Below, in pieces: positions 34,280 to 46,344 of a DNA stretch of 64,000 nt (its first letter is position 1; every line of letters starts with the position of its first letter). Under the pieces are notes generated by a model, which saw nothing but the letters and a program-made list of their open reading frames with translations, was not told where the DNA came from and ran no database searches. The stretch is from Prinsepia uniflora (taxonomy: Eukaryota > Streptophyta > Magnoliopsida > Rosales > Rosaceae), in assembly GCA_032719365.1 (NCBI GenBank), contig CM064868.1:4866001-4930000 (forward strand), written 5' to 3'. The position numbers were made by a program, and so were the translations under genes.

Positions 34280-37200
34280 ACCTTCCCTCCTTAATTAATT
34301 TCGTCCCCGAAATTCCAACCGACCTAAACCCAACCGTTCTTCCCTCCTTAATTTAGTTCCGTTCTCGAAACTCCAACTATCCTGATTCCACAACCTCCAC
34401 CTCGTGGAAATAATTCGATCTCACGACACGTGTACACCCGTACACCCACTAAACAGAATAATCCTTACTCGTCTACAGCCCGACGTGCCACTAACGCTCT
34501 CGTCGTATCGACTACACTCGACCACGTCGAAGAACAGTAGCCACACGGTCCGAATTGACACTACTTGTCAAATCTACCATCTTGTTGATGCAACAACTAG
34601 ACGGTTCCCTTCTCAATCACTAATCTATCCTGACGTCTGCTCCTACTGGGAGCCATCAGACCTCACTCAACGATCCACGCTGACACCTCCGACAGACCGT
34701 CACCACTTGACAGTCGTCAGTCGAAAACTAACACTATACTCCCTTGTGGTTATACTAACCACCAACTCACTCAACCGGAGTATATGCATACCAACAAAAC
34801 ACTCGACCTGTGTGTAACCAGACCCATCAGAACTACTATGACCCAATGCACAGTATCCAATGTCCAGTCCACGACCCCGACTAATCCAATGGTATCGGAA
34901 CCAAGCCGACTACCAACACGCTCTCCAACGTATCACTGGTATACCCAGAATACCGCTGCCAGACACCACAAGCCTATCCAGTATCGTACCTCGAACAACG
35001 TACAAGGTACATACACCTACCCATCAACCAGACTACAACCACCTAGGTCATAGCCAATCACGTTTCTACTATAGAGTCCATTTGTCCAATCCAGTATTAG
35101 ACAAATCAAAACTCCGACCCATTATCTATTCCCAAATCCGAATCTGAATCCGCAATTTCGTAAGAAACCCCGAATCCAAACCCAGAAATCATATCCATAT
35201 CATGTCCAAATTCGAATCCGAAATCATCATTCCATAAGCTAGCATTTGGAATAACCATTCTGAACCCAAATCCATAAAAGAAAATCCACAGTCAAGCTCT
35301 AGAATCAAATCCTGAATCGTCACCCAGAATCCGATTCCAAAACCCAAATGCAGAAATCCTCTTTCAAGTTCCAAAATCAAATCCTGAATCGTCATCTAGA
35401 AATCTGATTCCAAAACCTGAAATCTCGTTCGCGTCTACCGAGACGCACCATATCCGAACCTATCGGATACCTGCTCAAATGATTACACATTACATCTGAT
35501 TGACTTCATAGGGAAGCCAATCCCAACATCCACACATCTCTAACACTGACCATATCCGACTACGTCGGAAAACTACTCATCGGACAACTACTCAGGCGAG
35601 TAATAAGCCATATGGGATTTACCTCGAAAAGAAATTCAGTCCCATCATGCTTCACTCAACATCCAAGTAAGACTAATAAACTCTCCACCTATCTGGATAT
35701 CCAAATCACGATCCAGATCCAACACTACGTCAACCGACCATAGACGTCACGATCCCCGATCGTCACGACGTCCAAAGTCCTCAACCATTTCCCACATCTA
35801 AATAGATTAGTCAACGACGAGACACGCCGAGACTGTGGGTTATCACTGATTACCTCTTATCGATCCTTGTCATTCCACCGAGGAAAAATCAAGAATGATC
35901 GAATAATACATCCTACGTGAATGCAAACAACACTCGCTGCACTCACCACGTCATGTAACCTAACATCGTCTGCCACCAAGTAGAAAATGAGGAATCTCAG
36001 TCACCTAACTTCGATATACTCACTCCACCTGATGACCCAAGACAATCACGGGTTCACCAACCAATACACGATCAGTGTACTAGTGGCAACCAACAACGTC
36101 TACATCATCAACATCATCTACCATCAAGAATTATGGTAGAATCTGAGAAGTCATCCAAAATGACTTCGAAATACCCAATACCGATGCGAAAACCCGCATT
36201 CCTCTCGTCACCTCAATCGCAACCTCTCGCGATTCCGAAGTTCCAACAAGATTGGAAACAACATACCCGGACATCAACCACGTGTCCCCGTTAGACTGGT
36301 TATGGACACATGCCCGTTTACGACCGTATATGTACCTCTCGACTAGAGAGTCACAATATACCCCTGCTGTGATCTGCAGTCAAATCTCTGCATACTGCCA
36401 TATCTGACCAACTCTGGCCAACACCGACCAACTGGTTGCTAAACCCCGTGACAGATCGAGTCTGACCAACTGGTCACTAATCCCCCATGTCAGTACTCGA
36501 TCCTCACGTCTCAACTAACGCTGGATCTAATCCCGTCCATCCCTATCTGTGATCCACTCCCAGAACACAATACCAAACATATGCCCATCACGACAGAGTC
36601 ACACCATGTGCAAAACTGACAACCCTGGATCTCCGCTCATACCGAGCGACGATCTCGTACCTCTGCTCGTATAAGAGAAACTCTGCCTCCCTCGTACCCG
36701 ACATATCTGGGTACAGTCACCCTGACAACCCATACGAGAAAAGGAAACGTTCCCTGAACGTCCCCGATTCCCAACAACCACAGCTACAACCACTCTCGGT
36801 AGTAGTGCCTTCCACAGACTCGTGCAGACCTAACTACCAGACCTCGCTATATCCAGACTCCGTATCCAACGGAATCAATCGCCCGTACCAACTACTCTGT
36901 ATCCCACTCAGGGATTCCATCGACAAGTACCAACCCTGGTAACCTGTCCAACCAAACTCTAACCAGTCGCAACTCGACTAACCCAATGTCCTCTACCAGG
37001 TCACCAATGACCTTAGTTGCACCAAACGACAACTAAAGTACCATGACAACCAACTATGTCTAACCGATAAATATAACCTCGACTGCGAAGTGCAGTCCCA
37101 ACACAAGCTAACATGACTAGACCGACTAACGAATCCAAATCCGAATAGTCGTCCAAGTCAAACCACTCGTCAACTCCCATTTATGAATCATACACCCAAG

Positions 37201-37738
37201 GTAGGGTTCCACGATCACACCTAGAGTTCCCCAGAACCCAACTGCATAAGGCAGTAAAATCCACGATCTAACCGACTCCGCGGTCTTGACATCGTAATGA
37301 CGTCAATCCAATCCTACCGTAAGTCCAATCAGGATCCTCGAATCCGGCTGCTAACTGCCGACTGCAGTAAATCCATTTAACTCAACATAATCTGACCATC
37401 TAATGGTCACAACATCGAATCAGTCGTCGGAACCGATCCTACGACATCGTGAAGACGATCCCAACTAACCGTCTCACGATCACACTCCAGAATACGAACA
37501 CGTTAATCCTTCCGTAGGGTCCCACACTGCCAACCTTGACAGACCTATGGCAACCCCGGCATTGAATGCCGAACCAAGACGTTCGACGATCCAATCCTAC
37601 TAACTATCGTATCGGCACCCCAACTATCAGGTTGACCACGAACTGCAGCCCCTTGAGATATCACATCCTCGACCTGCGTACATACTCCAAGAGCTACACC
37701 GTCGCTCGAATAGAGACAACCCCGCTCTGATACCACGT
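34280..37738 (-). other. T array internal region
   Basis: 3459 bp with PPT at 34280-34292 and PBS at 37724-37735 and no gag or pol. It is collinear with 328-3995 and 42970-46344. Degenerate GATTC/GAAATC-rich repeats lie at 35130-35420. Confidence 0.8.
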
Positions 37739-40700
37739 TGACAGGACCCATCCCAATCCCCTCGGGATTAGTGCGGGATGACCCTGCTCCCGTCTGACAC
37801 GAAGTGGCAGACAAGGGATATTTCCGACCTTTGCCCTCCTGGGCTATCAGAGTACGCCAGGATCCGGAGGAGGCATGTGATATCTCGGTCTCTGCTACAG
37901 TCCACATCCGATGTCAACCTGAAGGGCAGTCAAAACATTAAAAGCTGTGAGTGGACAAAACAAAAGTTTATAAAAGCATTTCATAAGACATTTGTACCCT
38001 CCACTAAAAAGCATGCATGCATTCGAAAACCTTTTATCCAAAACAAACCATATGTGGGACTAAGCCCAAATCAGATATAAACCAAGGTCGAAAAGACCAC
38101 AATAAAAACGACCATACGGCCACTGCCCAAATCCATAAGGGACTCGGCCCCAAACCATAAAGAAACCAAGTACACGAGCCACTGCTCAAATCCTGTGCAC
38201 ACCTGTACACACCACATATCATATATCATATATCCATCACATACATATATATAAGTCACACAACCAATCCTGTCACGGTATCCAAAGCTACGCGCGTGCT
38301 ACCCGGGTCTCAATCCGAGTCTTCTCAAAGTCAAGGGCAATGTCCGCAGACCACTGACCCTACCCGAGGTAATAGTAACCATAGCCTTCCTGAGAGTAAG
38401 GAACCCAACTGGGGGTTGACTCCACTCAGTCGGTGCTCCGTGACTACCCCGGGGTCCACCCAGGCCAACGACCCTCCCCGGAGGAGATAGTAGAACATGT
38501 AAAGGAAGGTGGATGAACATATATATACATAACATAAACATTCATAACCGGTTCCCCTGAACCGTCATGATCCATAATATCTATAATCAGGTAACATGCC
38601 GGTTCCCATAAACCGTCATGTACCGTAATAACATAACCGAGGTAACATGCCGGTTCCCATAAACCGTCATGTACCGTAATAACCAACAAGGGTTCATGCC
38701 GGTTCCCATAAACCGTCATGAACCACGATACCATAACAAGGGTTCATGTCGGTTCCCATAAACCGTCATGAACCTGGGAATCCATTTAAGGTTCCCTGAC
38801 CTGAAATCAAAACCGTAAAGTGACTTGGGTCTCGTACCCGAACATAGGACATCAGTTGGGCACCGTGCCCGATATCTGAGGTCATATGCCTAAGACAAAA
38901 CCAAATGGGTCTCATACCCGAGTTTATCCTTTTGAAATCCAAATCCAGTTCATTTAAATCAATAAAGAAATACAGACCCGTATAAGCACCGTATAAGGCC
39001 GAAACCTCGAAATACGTGCTTATACGTAACCACATAGAAATGCACCCATGGCATCATCAACCATGTATTAAAACATATAACAAACATTTATGCATGCACC
39101 AATTTAGAAAACAAGGTCCACTCACAGACCGTCCGAGCTGCCGCCTCGATTTACGTGCCATACGGCTCCTCGAACCGATCACCGTCACCGGGACTCCCAA
39201 ACCTGTCCAAATCGTAATAGAAGGTTACTAACTACTTAATTAACCTCCCACTAAAGCCCCGTAATTTTCCCGTATTTTTAACTATTTTTAAAACCGAACC
39301 TAAACCTTCCGATGCCCCGAAACATATTGAGACGGTGTCCGATTGACACGAAACCAGTCCCAAAATGTTCGTTACATCGAATAGATGATTTCGTATGTTG
39401 GAACCTTCCCCAGATTCCCTGCCACGCGCCCTCACGCGCCGCCTGAAGTGGCTGCGCGTGGGCTTCACGCGCCGCTACAGTACCTGCTGACGTCATCGCT
39501 GATGTCAGCATGACGTCATCTGACAACTGTCAGGTCTGACATGTCAGACTCTGACAGGTGCTACGTGTCAAGCTCCCATTGGTCCACGTCGCTGTACTGT
39601 CAGTGCCACGTGGCAGTCTGACATGTGCCACGTGTCCTCCCGGCACTGGTCCACGTCAGTGCCACGTGTCAGCCCCTGATTGGGCCACGTCACTGACATG
39701 TCAGTGCTGACTGTGCACTGACATGTGACACGTGTCGCACTCCTATTGGCCCATTTTCTGACATGTCAGCTGACATTGTCAGATCTGACAATGCTGACGT
39801 CATCCCTGACATGATGACGTCAGCAGGATGACGTCACCTGTCATCCCTGCCCTCCCGCGGGTCGACCCGAATACCAGTAACCGGGTCGCCGTGACCCGCG
39901 GCTTGATCCGGCCGGTTCTCCCTGCTCCGGCCACCATTTTTCCTCCCGTTTGTCCCATTCTACTCCTCTCAACCTAACCTAAAGATCCATGGGCTTAAAA
40001 CCTATGAAACGGGTCGCGATAATTACCTACGGTGCCAAGAATAGTCGCCCAGTTTCCGGCTGTCCGTCTGGGCTGCACCGTCGTACCCCGCCACTTCATT
40101 CGATCCTGTTAGCCTCCTCAAGTCCCCAGAATCACAACCTAATTATTAGTTTCGATTCAAACCCAATAAAACTCAAGTTTCAAATTCAACCCCAAAACCT
40201 ACCTTTTCGGGTTTCCTCCCGCCGTGTCCTCCGTCGTCCTCAGCCGTCGTGTCCTTTAGTCCTTCATCGTCACATCCTCACATTATCTCTCTGGTCTCAG
40301 TCGCAGATGATGAGGGAGTGTGGGTGTGTTTTGAAGAAAATGAAGAATGGAGGGTTATGGGGTTTTTCGGGTTTGTGAGGAAAAGGAAGAAAATGAATGA
40401 AAATGGTGGTGGTGCCGTGGAAGAGAAGAGAGTAGGAGATGTGATCAGATGAGAGAAGAGAGGATTGATGGTGAGGATTGATAGTTAGTTGGTAATGGAT
40501 GGTTAGGATTAATGGTTGTTAGGTTTAATTATATAATAATTAAAATAATAATATTTAATTATTTAGATCCACATTTTGGGGGATCAAGTCAATGGGATGA
40601 GTGACACTTGTCACTCATCCATGGGGCCCACCAAAATATCCACCCAATCAGATTTCGCCGAAACGTCCCCGTCTCGAAGTTCATGCATAGTGAAATCGAA

Positions 40701-41136
40701 CTTCTGTGACCCATAACTCTCCCGTTCGAAGTCCGATTTCAGAGTGGCGCCTGCCTATGGATTCGTATCGTCCTTATCTACGTAACGGTCTTCGGCCCTC
40801 GGCCATCGGACCTCCCGGTCAAAAAGTCAACTTTTGACCTCCTATTCACCCAAATTACCAAAATGCCCCTAAACTTCCGAACGTCATAACTTCTTCCTCG
40901 AACGTCGGAATTGAACGTGCCACCTGTCTATGAACTCGTGACGTAACGAACTACGTCACGGTCATCGGTCAAAGTCCATTTGACCTCCCGATTCAAAAGT
41001 CAACGTTTTGCCATCACTAGGGACAAAACGGTCATTTTGCATCGTTCGTCCGATTTCGCCCAACTAATCACGGATTAGCCTCACTAATCGTGATTAGTCA
41101 CTAATCTAATCCTGGAATTTGGGACGGGTCGTTACA
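37739..41136 (-). repeat. T array LTR, right (5' LTR)
   Basis: 3398 bp, nearly identical to 30878-34279. Bracket pair 37945-37956 and 39116-39127, palindrome 40595-40620. The five bases after it, TTATC, would be a TSD copy whose partner was lost in the deletion. Confidence 0.9.
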
Positions 41137-41377
41137 TTATCGCAGAGTGTCCTTTTCTCTCTTTCGAACAGAGAAAAGATGGTCATCTTTCACCTCGATT
41201 GTCCGAAGTTGTGCGTATTCCTTCACAATTGCCAGGGCCAACTCTTCAAATGACTCAATCGACCTCGCAGGGAGATGATTGAACCAAGTCATGGCTTGGC
41301 CTTGAAGAGAAGCTTGAAAAACTTTGCACATGGGCGCATCGTTAGACCTGTGAGGGACCATGACTCATCGGTAATAA
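41137..41377 (-). pseudogene. R gag fragment 3
   Basis: The minus strand codes for about 75 residues with the hallmarks of a Ty3/gypsy retrotransposon capsid domain: CKVFQASLQGQAMTWF, LPARSIESFEELA and KEYAQLRTIEVKDDHLFSV. Leaving out T3 and one copy of its AATAA duplication joins this in frame to fragment 2. An in-frame TGA lies at 41365-41367, and the frame stops where the T array begins. The remainder of gag and all of pol are missing. Confidence 0.8.
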
Positions 41378-42969
41378 TGACAGGACCCATCCCAATCCCC
41401 CCGAGATTAGTGCGGGATGACCCTGCTCCCGTCTGACACGAAGTGTCAGACAAGGGATATTTCCGACCTTTGCCCTCCCGGGCTATCAGAGTTCGCCAGG
41501 ATCCAGAGGAGGCATGTGATATCTCGGTCTCTGCTACAGTCCACATCGTATCCAACCTGAAGGGTATTAAAAACAGAAAGATTGTGAGTGGAAAAAAATA
41601 AAGAGTTTATAAAAACATATTTCATAAAGACATTTATACCCTTCACTAAAAAGCATGCATGCATAGTAAAACCATTTATCCAATCATATATGTTAAAACA
41701 TCCATAATTAGGGTCTCAGCCCCAAATTCTTTAAATACAAGTCACCCGGGCTCCTGCCTAAAACCATTTACAGAAAACCATAATATAGTAAACATATGTG
41801 GAATCTCAGTCCAAATCCATTTATCATCATAAAACATAATTTCTCAAACCAATTTAAATCACGTTTATCCATTATATTCATACCCAGAACCTGTCACGGT
41901 AAAATAAAGCTACACGTGTGCTAACCGGGGTCTCAAATCCAAGTCTCTCCAGGGTCCACCAAGGTCAATGTCCGTAGATCAATGACCCTCCCTGGAGGTA
42001 ACGAACCATGCCCATCCTGAGAGTAAGGAACCCAACTGGGGGGCGACTCCACTCAGTCAGTACTCCGTGACTACTCCGGGGTCCACCCAAGCTTCCTTAA
42101 ACCTTCCTAGCATGTCCCTAGCAACCTAATGGACTCATTAAAACCATTAAAAACCAACCATAACATCAAAAATGTAAAAATGGATCAAAATGGACTTACC
42201 GTGATCCTCACGGGTTCTTCCTCCTCTCGCCGCCGTGGACGGTGGTTCTGGCCGCCCAGCAACCTCCTCAGCCTCCCTGGTCCTCTCCCTGGTCATGGTT
42301 GAAGAGTGGATGGGTTTTGGGTTGCACGGATGGGAGGAAAATGGGTGAGATCGGGTGGGTGTTTTGTGTGTGTTTGAAATGGAGAAAGGAAATGCACGGT
42401 GCATGAAGGAAAAGGAATGGACCGTGGATGGGTGACACTTGTCACTCATCCATAGGGTAGGAACTAAATATCTGGGCCCCACTAAAGTCCAAAAGTTAAC
42501 TCGTTTCGTAATTCATGCAATAGTGCACTTGAACTTCTGTGAACCGTAACTTCGCCGTCGAACGTCCGAATTCGACGTGCCGCCTGTCTACGGATTCGTA
42601 TCGTCCTTATCTACGTAATAGTCCTCGGCCCTCAGCCATCGGACATCCCGGTCAAAAAAGCCAACTTTTGACCCCTTTTAACCAAAATTACCAAAATGCC
42701 CCTAAGCTTCCGAACGTCATAACTTCCTCCCTGAACGTCAGAATTGAATGTGCCACCTGTCTATGAACTCGTGACGTCACCAACTACGTCACGGCCATCG
42801 GTCAAAGTCCATTTGACCTCCCGAATGAAAAGTCAACGTTTTGCCACCATCAGGGGCAAAACGGTCATTTTGCATCGTTCGTCCGATTTCGCCTAACTAA
42901 TCACCGATTAGCCTCACTAATCGTGATTAGTCGCTAATCTAATCTAGGAATTTGGGACGGGTCGTTACG
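41378..42969 (-). repeat. T3 3' LTR, deleted
   Basis: Collinear with the other T LTRs to GGGGTCCACCCA (about 42091), then jumps to AGCTTCCTTAAACC, which lies at about 48390 in the 5' LTR. About 1.3 kb is missing. The palindrome at 42426-42451 is kept, the second bracket motif is lost. Confidence 0.85.
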
Positions 42970-45900
42970 ACCTTCCCTCCTTAATTAATTTCGTCCTCGA
43001 AATTCCAACCGATCTAATTCTAGCCGCTCTTCCCTCCTTAATTAGTTCCGTTCTCGAAACGCCAACTATTCTGATTCCACATCCATCTCGTGGAAAGTAG
43101 AATCGACCTCGAAATACATGTACACTCGTACACCAACTAACTAGAACAATCCTTACTCGTCTGCAGCCAGACGTACCACTAACACTCACGTCGTATCGAC
43201 TACATTCGACCACGTCGAATGACAGAAGTCGTACGCTCTGAACTGACACCACTTGTCAGATCTACCATTTCGATGACACAACCAACTAGACGGTTCCCTG
43301 CTCAACCACTAACTATCTTGTCGTCTGCTCCCACTGGGAGTCATCAGACCTCACACCGCAATCCACGCTGACACCTCCTACAAACTGTCACCACTTGACA
43401 GTCGTCAATCGAAAACTAACACTATACTCACTCGTGGTTACACTAACCACTTACTCACTCAACTCGAGTTTACATCTACCGACATTTCACTCGACATGTG
43501 TGTAACTAGACCCATCAGAAATACCATGACCCACTGCACAATATCCAATGTCCAGTTCACGACCTCAACTAATCCTATGGTATCGGAACCAACCCGACTA
43601 CCAACACGTTCACCAACGTACCACTGGTATAACCTATATACCGTCACCAGGCACGACAAGTCTACCTGGTATTGTACTCCAGACAACGTACAAGGTATGT
43701 ACATCTACCCATCAATCAGCTTACAACCACAACAACAACGACGTCAACACGACGACCTAGGTTGTAGGCAATCACGTTTCAATTATGGAGTTCACTTGTC
43801 CAATCCAGCATTAGACAAATCGAAACTCCAACCCATCATCTATTTCCAAATTCGAATTCGCAATTTCGTAAGAAATCCCGAATTCAAACCCAGAAATCAT
43901 ATCCCTAATCATGTCCAAATCCGAATCTGAAATCATTATTCCGTAAGCTAGCATTTGGAATAACCATTCTGAACCCAAATCCATAAAAGAAAATCCGATG
44001 TCAAGCTCCAGAATCAAATCCTGAATCGTCACCCAGAATCCGATTCCAAAACCCAAATCCAGAAATCCTCTTTCAAGTTCCAAAATCAAATCCTGAATCG
44101 TCATCCAGAAACTGATTCCAAAACCTGAAATATCGTTCACGTCTACCGAGACGTACCAAAACCAAACCTATCGGTTACCTGCTCAACCGATTACCACAAT
44201 ACGATCGATTGACTTTATAGGAAAGCCAATCACAACATCAACACAACTAGGCTAACCAAATCCGACATCATCGGAAACCTACTCGCCTGAGTGATATACC
44301 ATACGGGATTCACTTCAAAAAGAAGTTTAGTCCCAACATCCTCAACTCAAACACTCAAGTAGGAGTGATAAACTCTCCACCTATCTGGATCATCCAAATC
44401 ACGTTCCAGATCCATAACGATACCCAAGGTCCTAAACCAATTCCCACATCTAAACAGATCAGTCAACGACGAGACACGCCGAGACTGTGGGTTCTCACTG
44501 ATTACCTCGTATCGATCCTTATCATTCCACCGAGGAAAAATCAAGAATGATCCAAGATAACGACAACAAAATTCATCCTACGTGAATGCAAACAAAACTC
44601 GCTGCACTCACCACGCCCCGTAAACCCACATCGTCTGCCACCAAGCAGAAAGTGAGAATCTCAGTCACCTAACTTCGATATACTCAACTCCACTTGATGA
44701 CCCAAGACAAATCCTGGTCCACCAACCAATATACGATCAACGTACTGGTGACAACAACCATCGTCTACCACATCTACCATCATCTACCGTCATCTACCAC
44801 AGCAGAACCTGAGAAGTCACCCAAAATGACTTCAAAATATCCATTACCAATGCAGAAAACCCGCATTCCACTCGTCACCTCAATCGCAACCTCTCGCGAT
44901 TCCGAAATTCCAACAAGATTGGAAACAACATACCCGGACATCAACCACGTGTCCCCTAACCAATTTAACTCTATCTGAGATCCACTCTGGAACCATAGAT
45001 ACCAAACTTATGCCCATTGGACGGAATCACCTCTCGACTCGTGACTCACCGTCATCACAATCACCAGCACCAGCACCAACGCCAGTACCAGCACCAACGC
45101 ATTACCACCTGCACTAGTATCAGCATACAGGCATCCACACTAGTAGCAGCACACTAACACCAGTATCAGTATCAGAATCGGCACACAGACATCAGTATCA
45201 GCACCCCATGTGCAAACTGACAACCCTAGATCTCCGCTCATGCCGAACGACGATCTCGTACCTTTGCTCGAATAGGAGAAACTCTGCCTCCTTCGTACCC
45301 AACATCTGGGTACAATTACCCTGACAACTCATACGAGAAAAGGAAACGTCCCCTGAACGTCCCCGATTCCTAACAATCATAACTACAATCACTCTCGGTA
45401 GTAGCGCCTGCCACAGACTCGTGCAGACCTAACTACCAGACCTCACTATCGAGATTCGCATCCAACGGAATCAACCGCCCGTATTAACCACTCCGGATCC
45501 CACTCAGGGATTCCATCGACAAGTACCAACCCTGATAACTTGTCCAACCAATCACTAACCAGTCGTAACTCGACTCAACCAATGTCATCTTCTAGGTCAC
45601 CCATGACCTTAGTTGTACCAACTGTCCATCACTACCAAAGTAGCACGACAACCAAATAGGTTTAACCGATAAGTACAACCTCGACTGCGAAGTGCAATCC
45701 CAACACCAGCTGACATGACTAGACCGACTAACGAATCCAAATTCGAATAGTCGTCAAAGTCACACCACTCGCCAACTTACCTGTCCGAACCATACACATC
45801 CTACCATAGGATTCCACGATCACACCTAGAGTTCCCTAAACCCAACTGCGAAAAGCAGTAAAATTAACAATCTGACCGATTTTGCAGTCTTGACATCGTA

Positions 45901-46344
45901 AGGACGTCAATCCAATCCTACCGTCAATTAACTAGGATTCCCCGAATCCGGCTGCTCACAGCAGTAAATCCATCTAACTCCCCAATATCCGATCATCGGA
46001 TGGTCACAACATCCAACCAGTCGTCGAAACTGATCCTACGACATCGTGAGAGACGATCCCAACTAACCGTCACACTTTCGAATCTAACGTACTAATACGT
46101 TCATCCTTCCGTAGGGTCCCACGTTGTCAACCACAACAGAACTATGGCAACCCCAGTATCTAGTGCCGAACTAAGACGTTCCCCGATTCAATCCTACTAA
46201 CTATCATACCGGCATCCCAACAATCAGGTTGATAACGAACTGTAGCCACTTGAGATATCACATCCTCGACCTGCGTAAGGAGTAGTACGCAAAACACGCT
46301 CTGGAATTCAGAGTAACAGGAGCAACAATGCTCTGATACCACGC
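42970..46344 (-). other. T3 non-coding internal region
   Basis: No coding capacity for gag or pol. It differs from the other copies by an expanded CAGCAC/CAGTAT-type triplet and hexamer stretch at about 45060-45210. Two PPT-like runs stand near the 3' end (42970-42982 and 43028-43040). In the frame across them the peptide ISRT(K/E)LIKEGR appears twice. Confidence 0.75.
46330..46341 (-). other. T3 primer binding site (tRNA-iMet)
   Basis: Minus strand TGGTATCAGAGC, 3 bp from the LTR end, as in T1 and the array. Confidence 0.9.

Larger units (their letters stand above)
30048..41136 (-). mobile_element. T tandem array: partial internal, LTR, internal, LTR
   Basis: In element sense: LTR (41136-37739), internal region (37738-34280), LTR (34279-30878), then a second internal region cut off after 830 bp (30877-30048). 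Each LTR is followed by its own PBS (37724-37735 and 30863-30874). This is the product expected from unequal homologous recombination between two T elements or two LTRs, followed by a deletion that ended at 30048. The deletion also appears to have removed R gag-pol, because R coding stops at 41137 on one side and a different R region adjoins on the other. The two copies of about 4.23 kb (30048-34279 and 36909-41136) differ at few positions. Confidence 0.8.
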
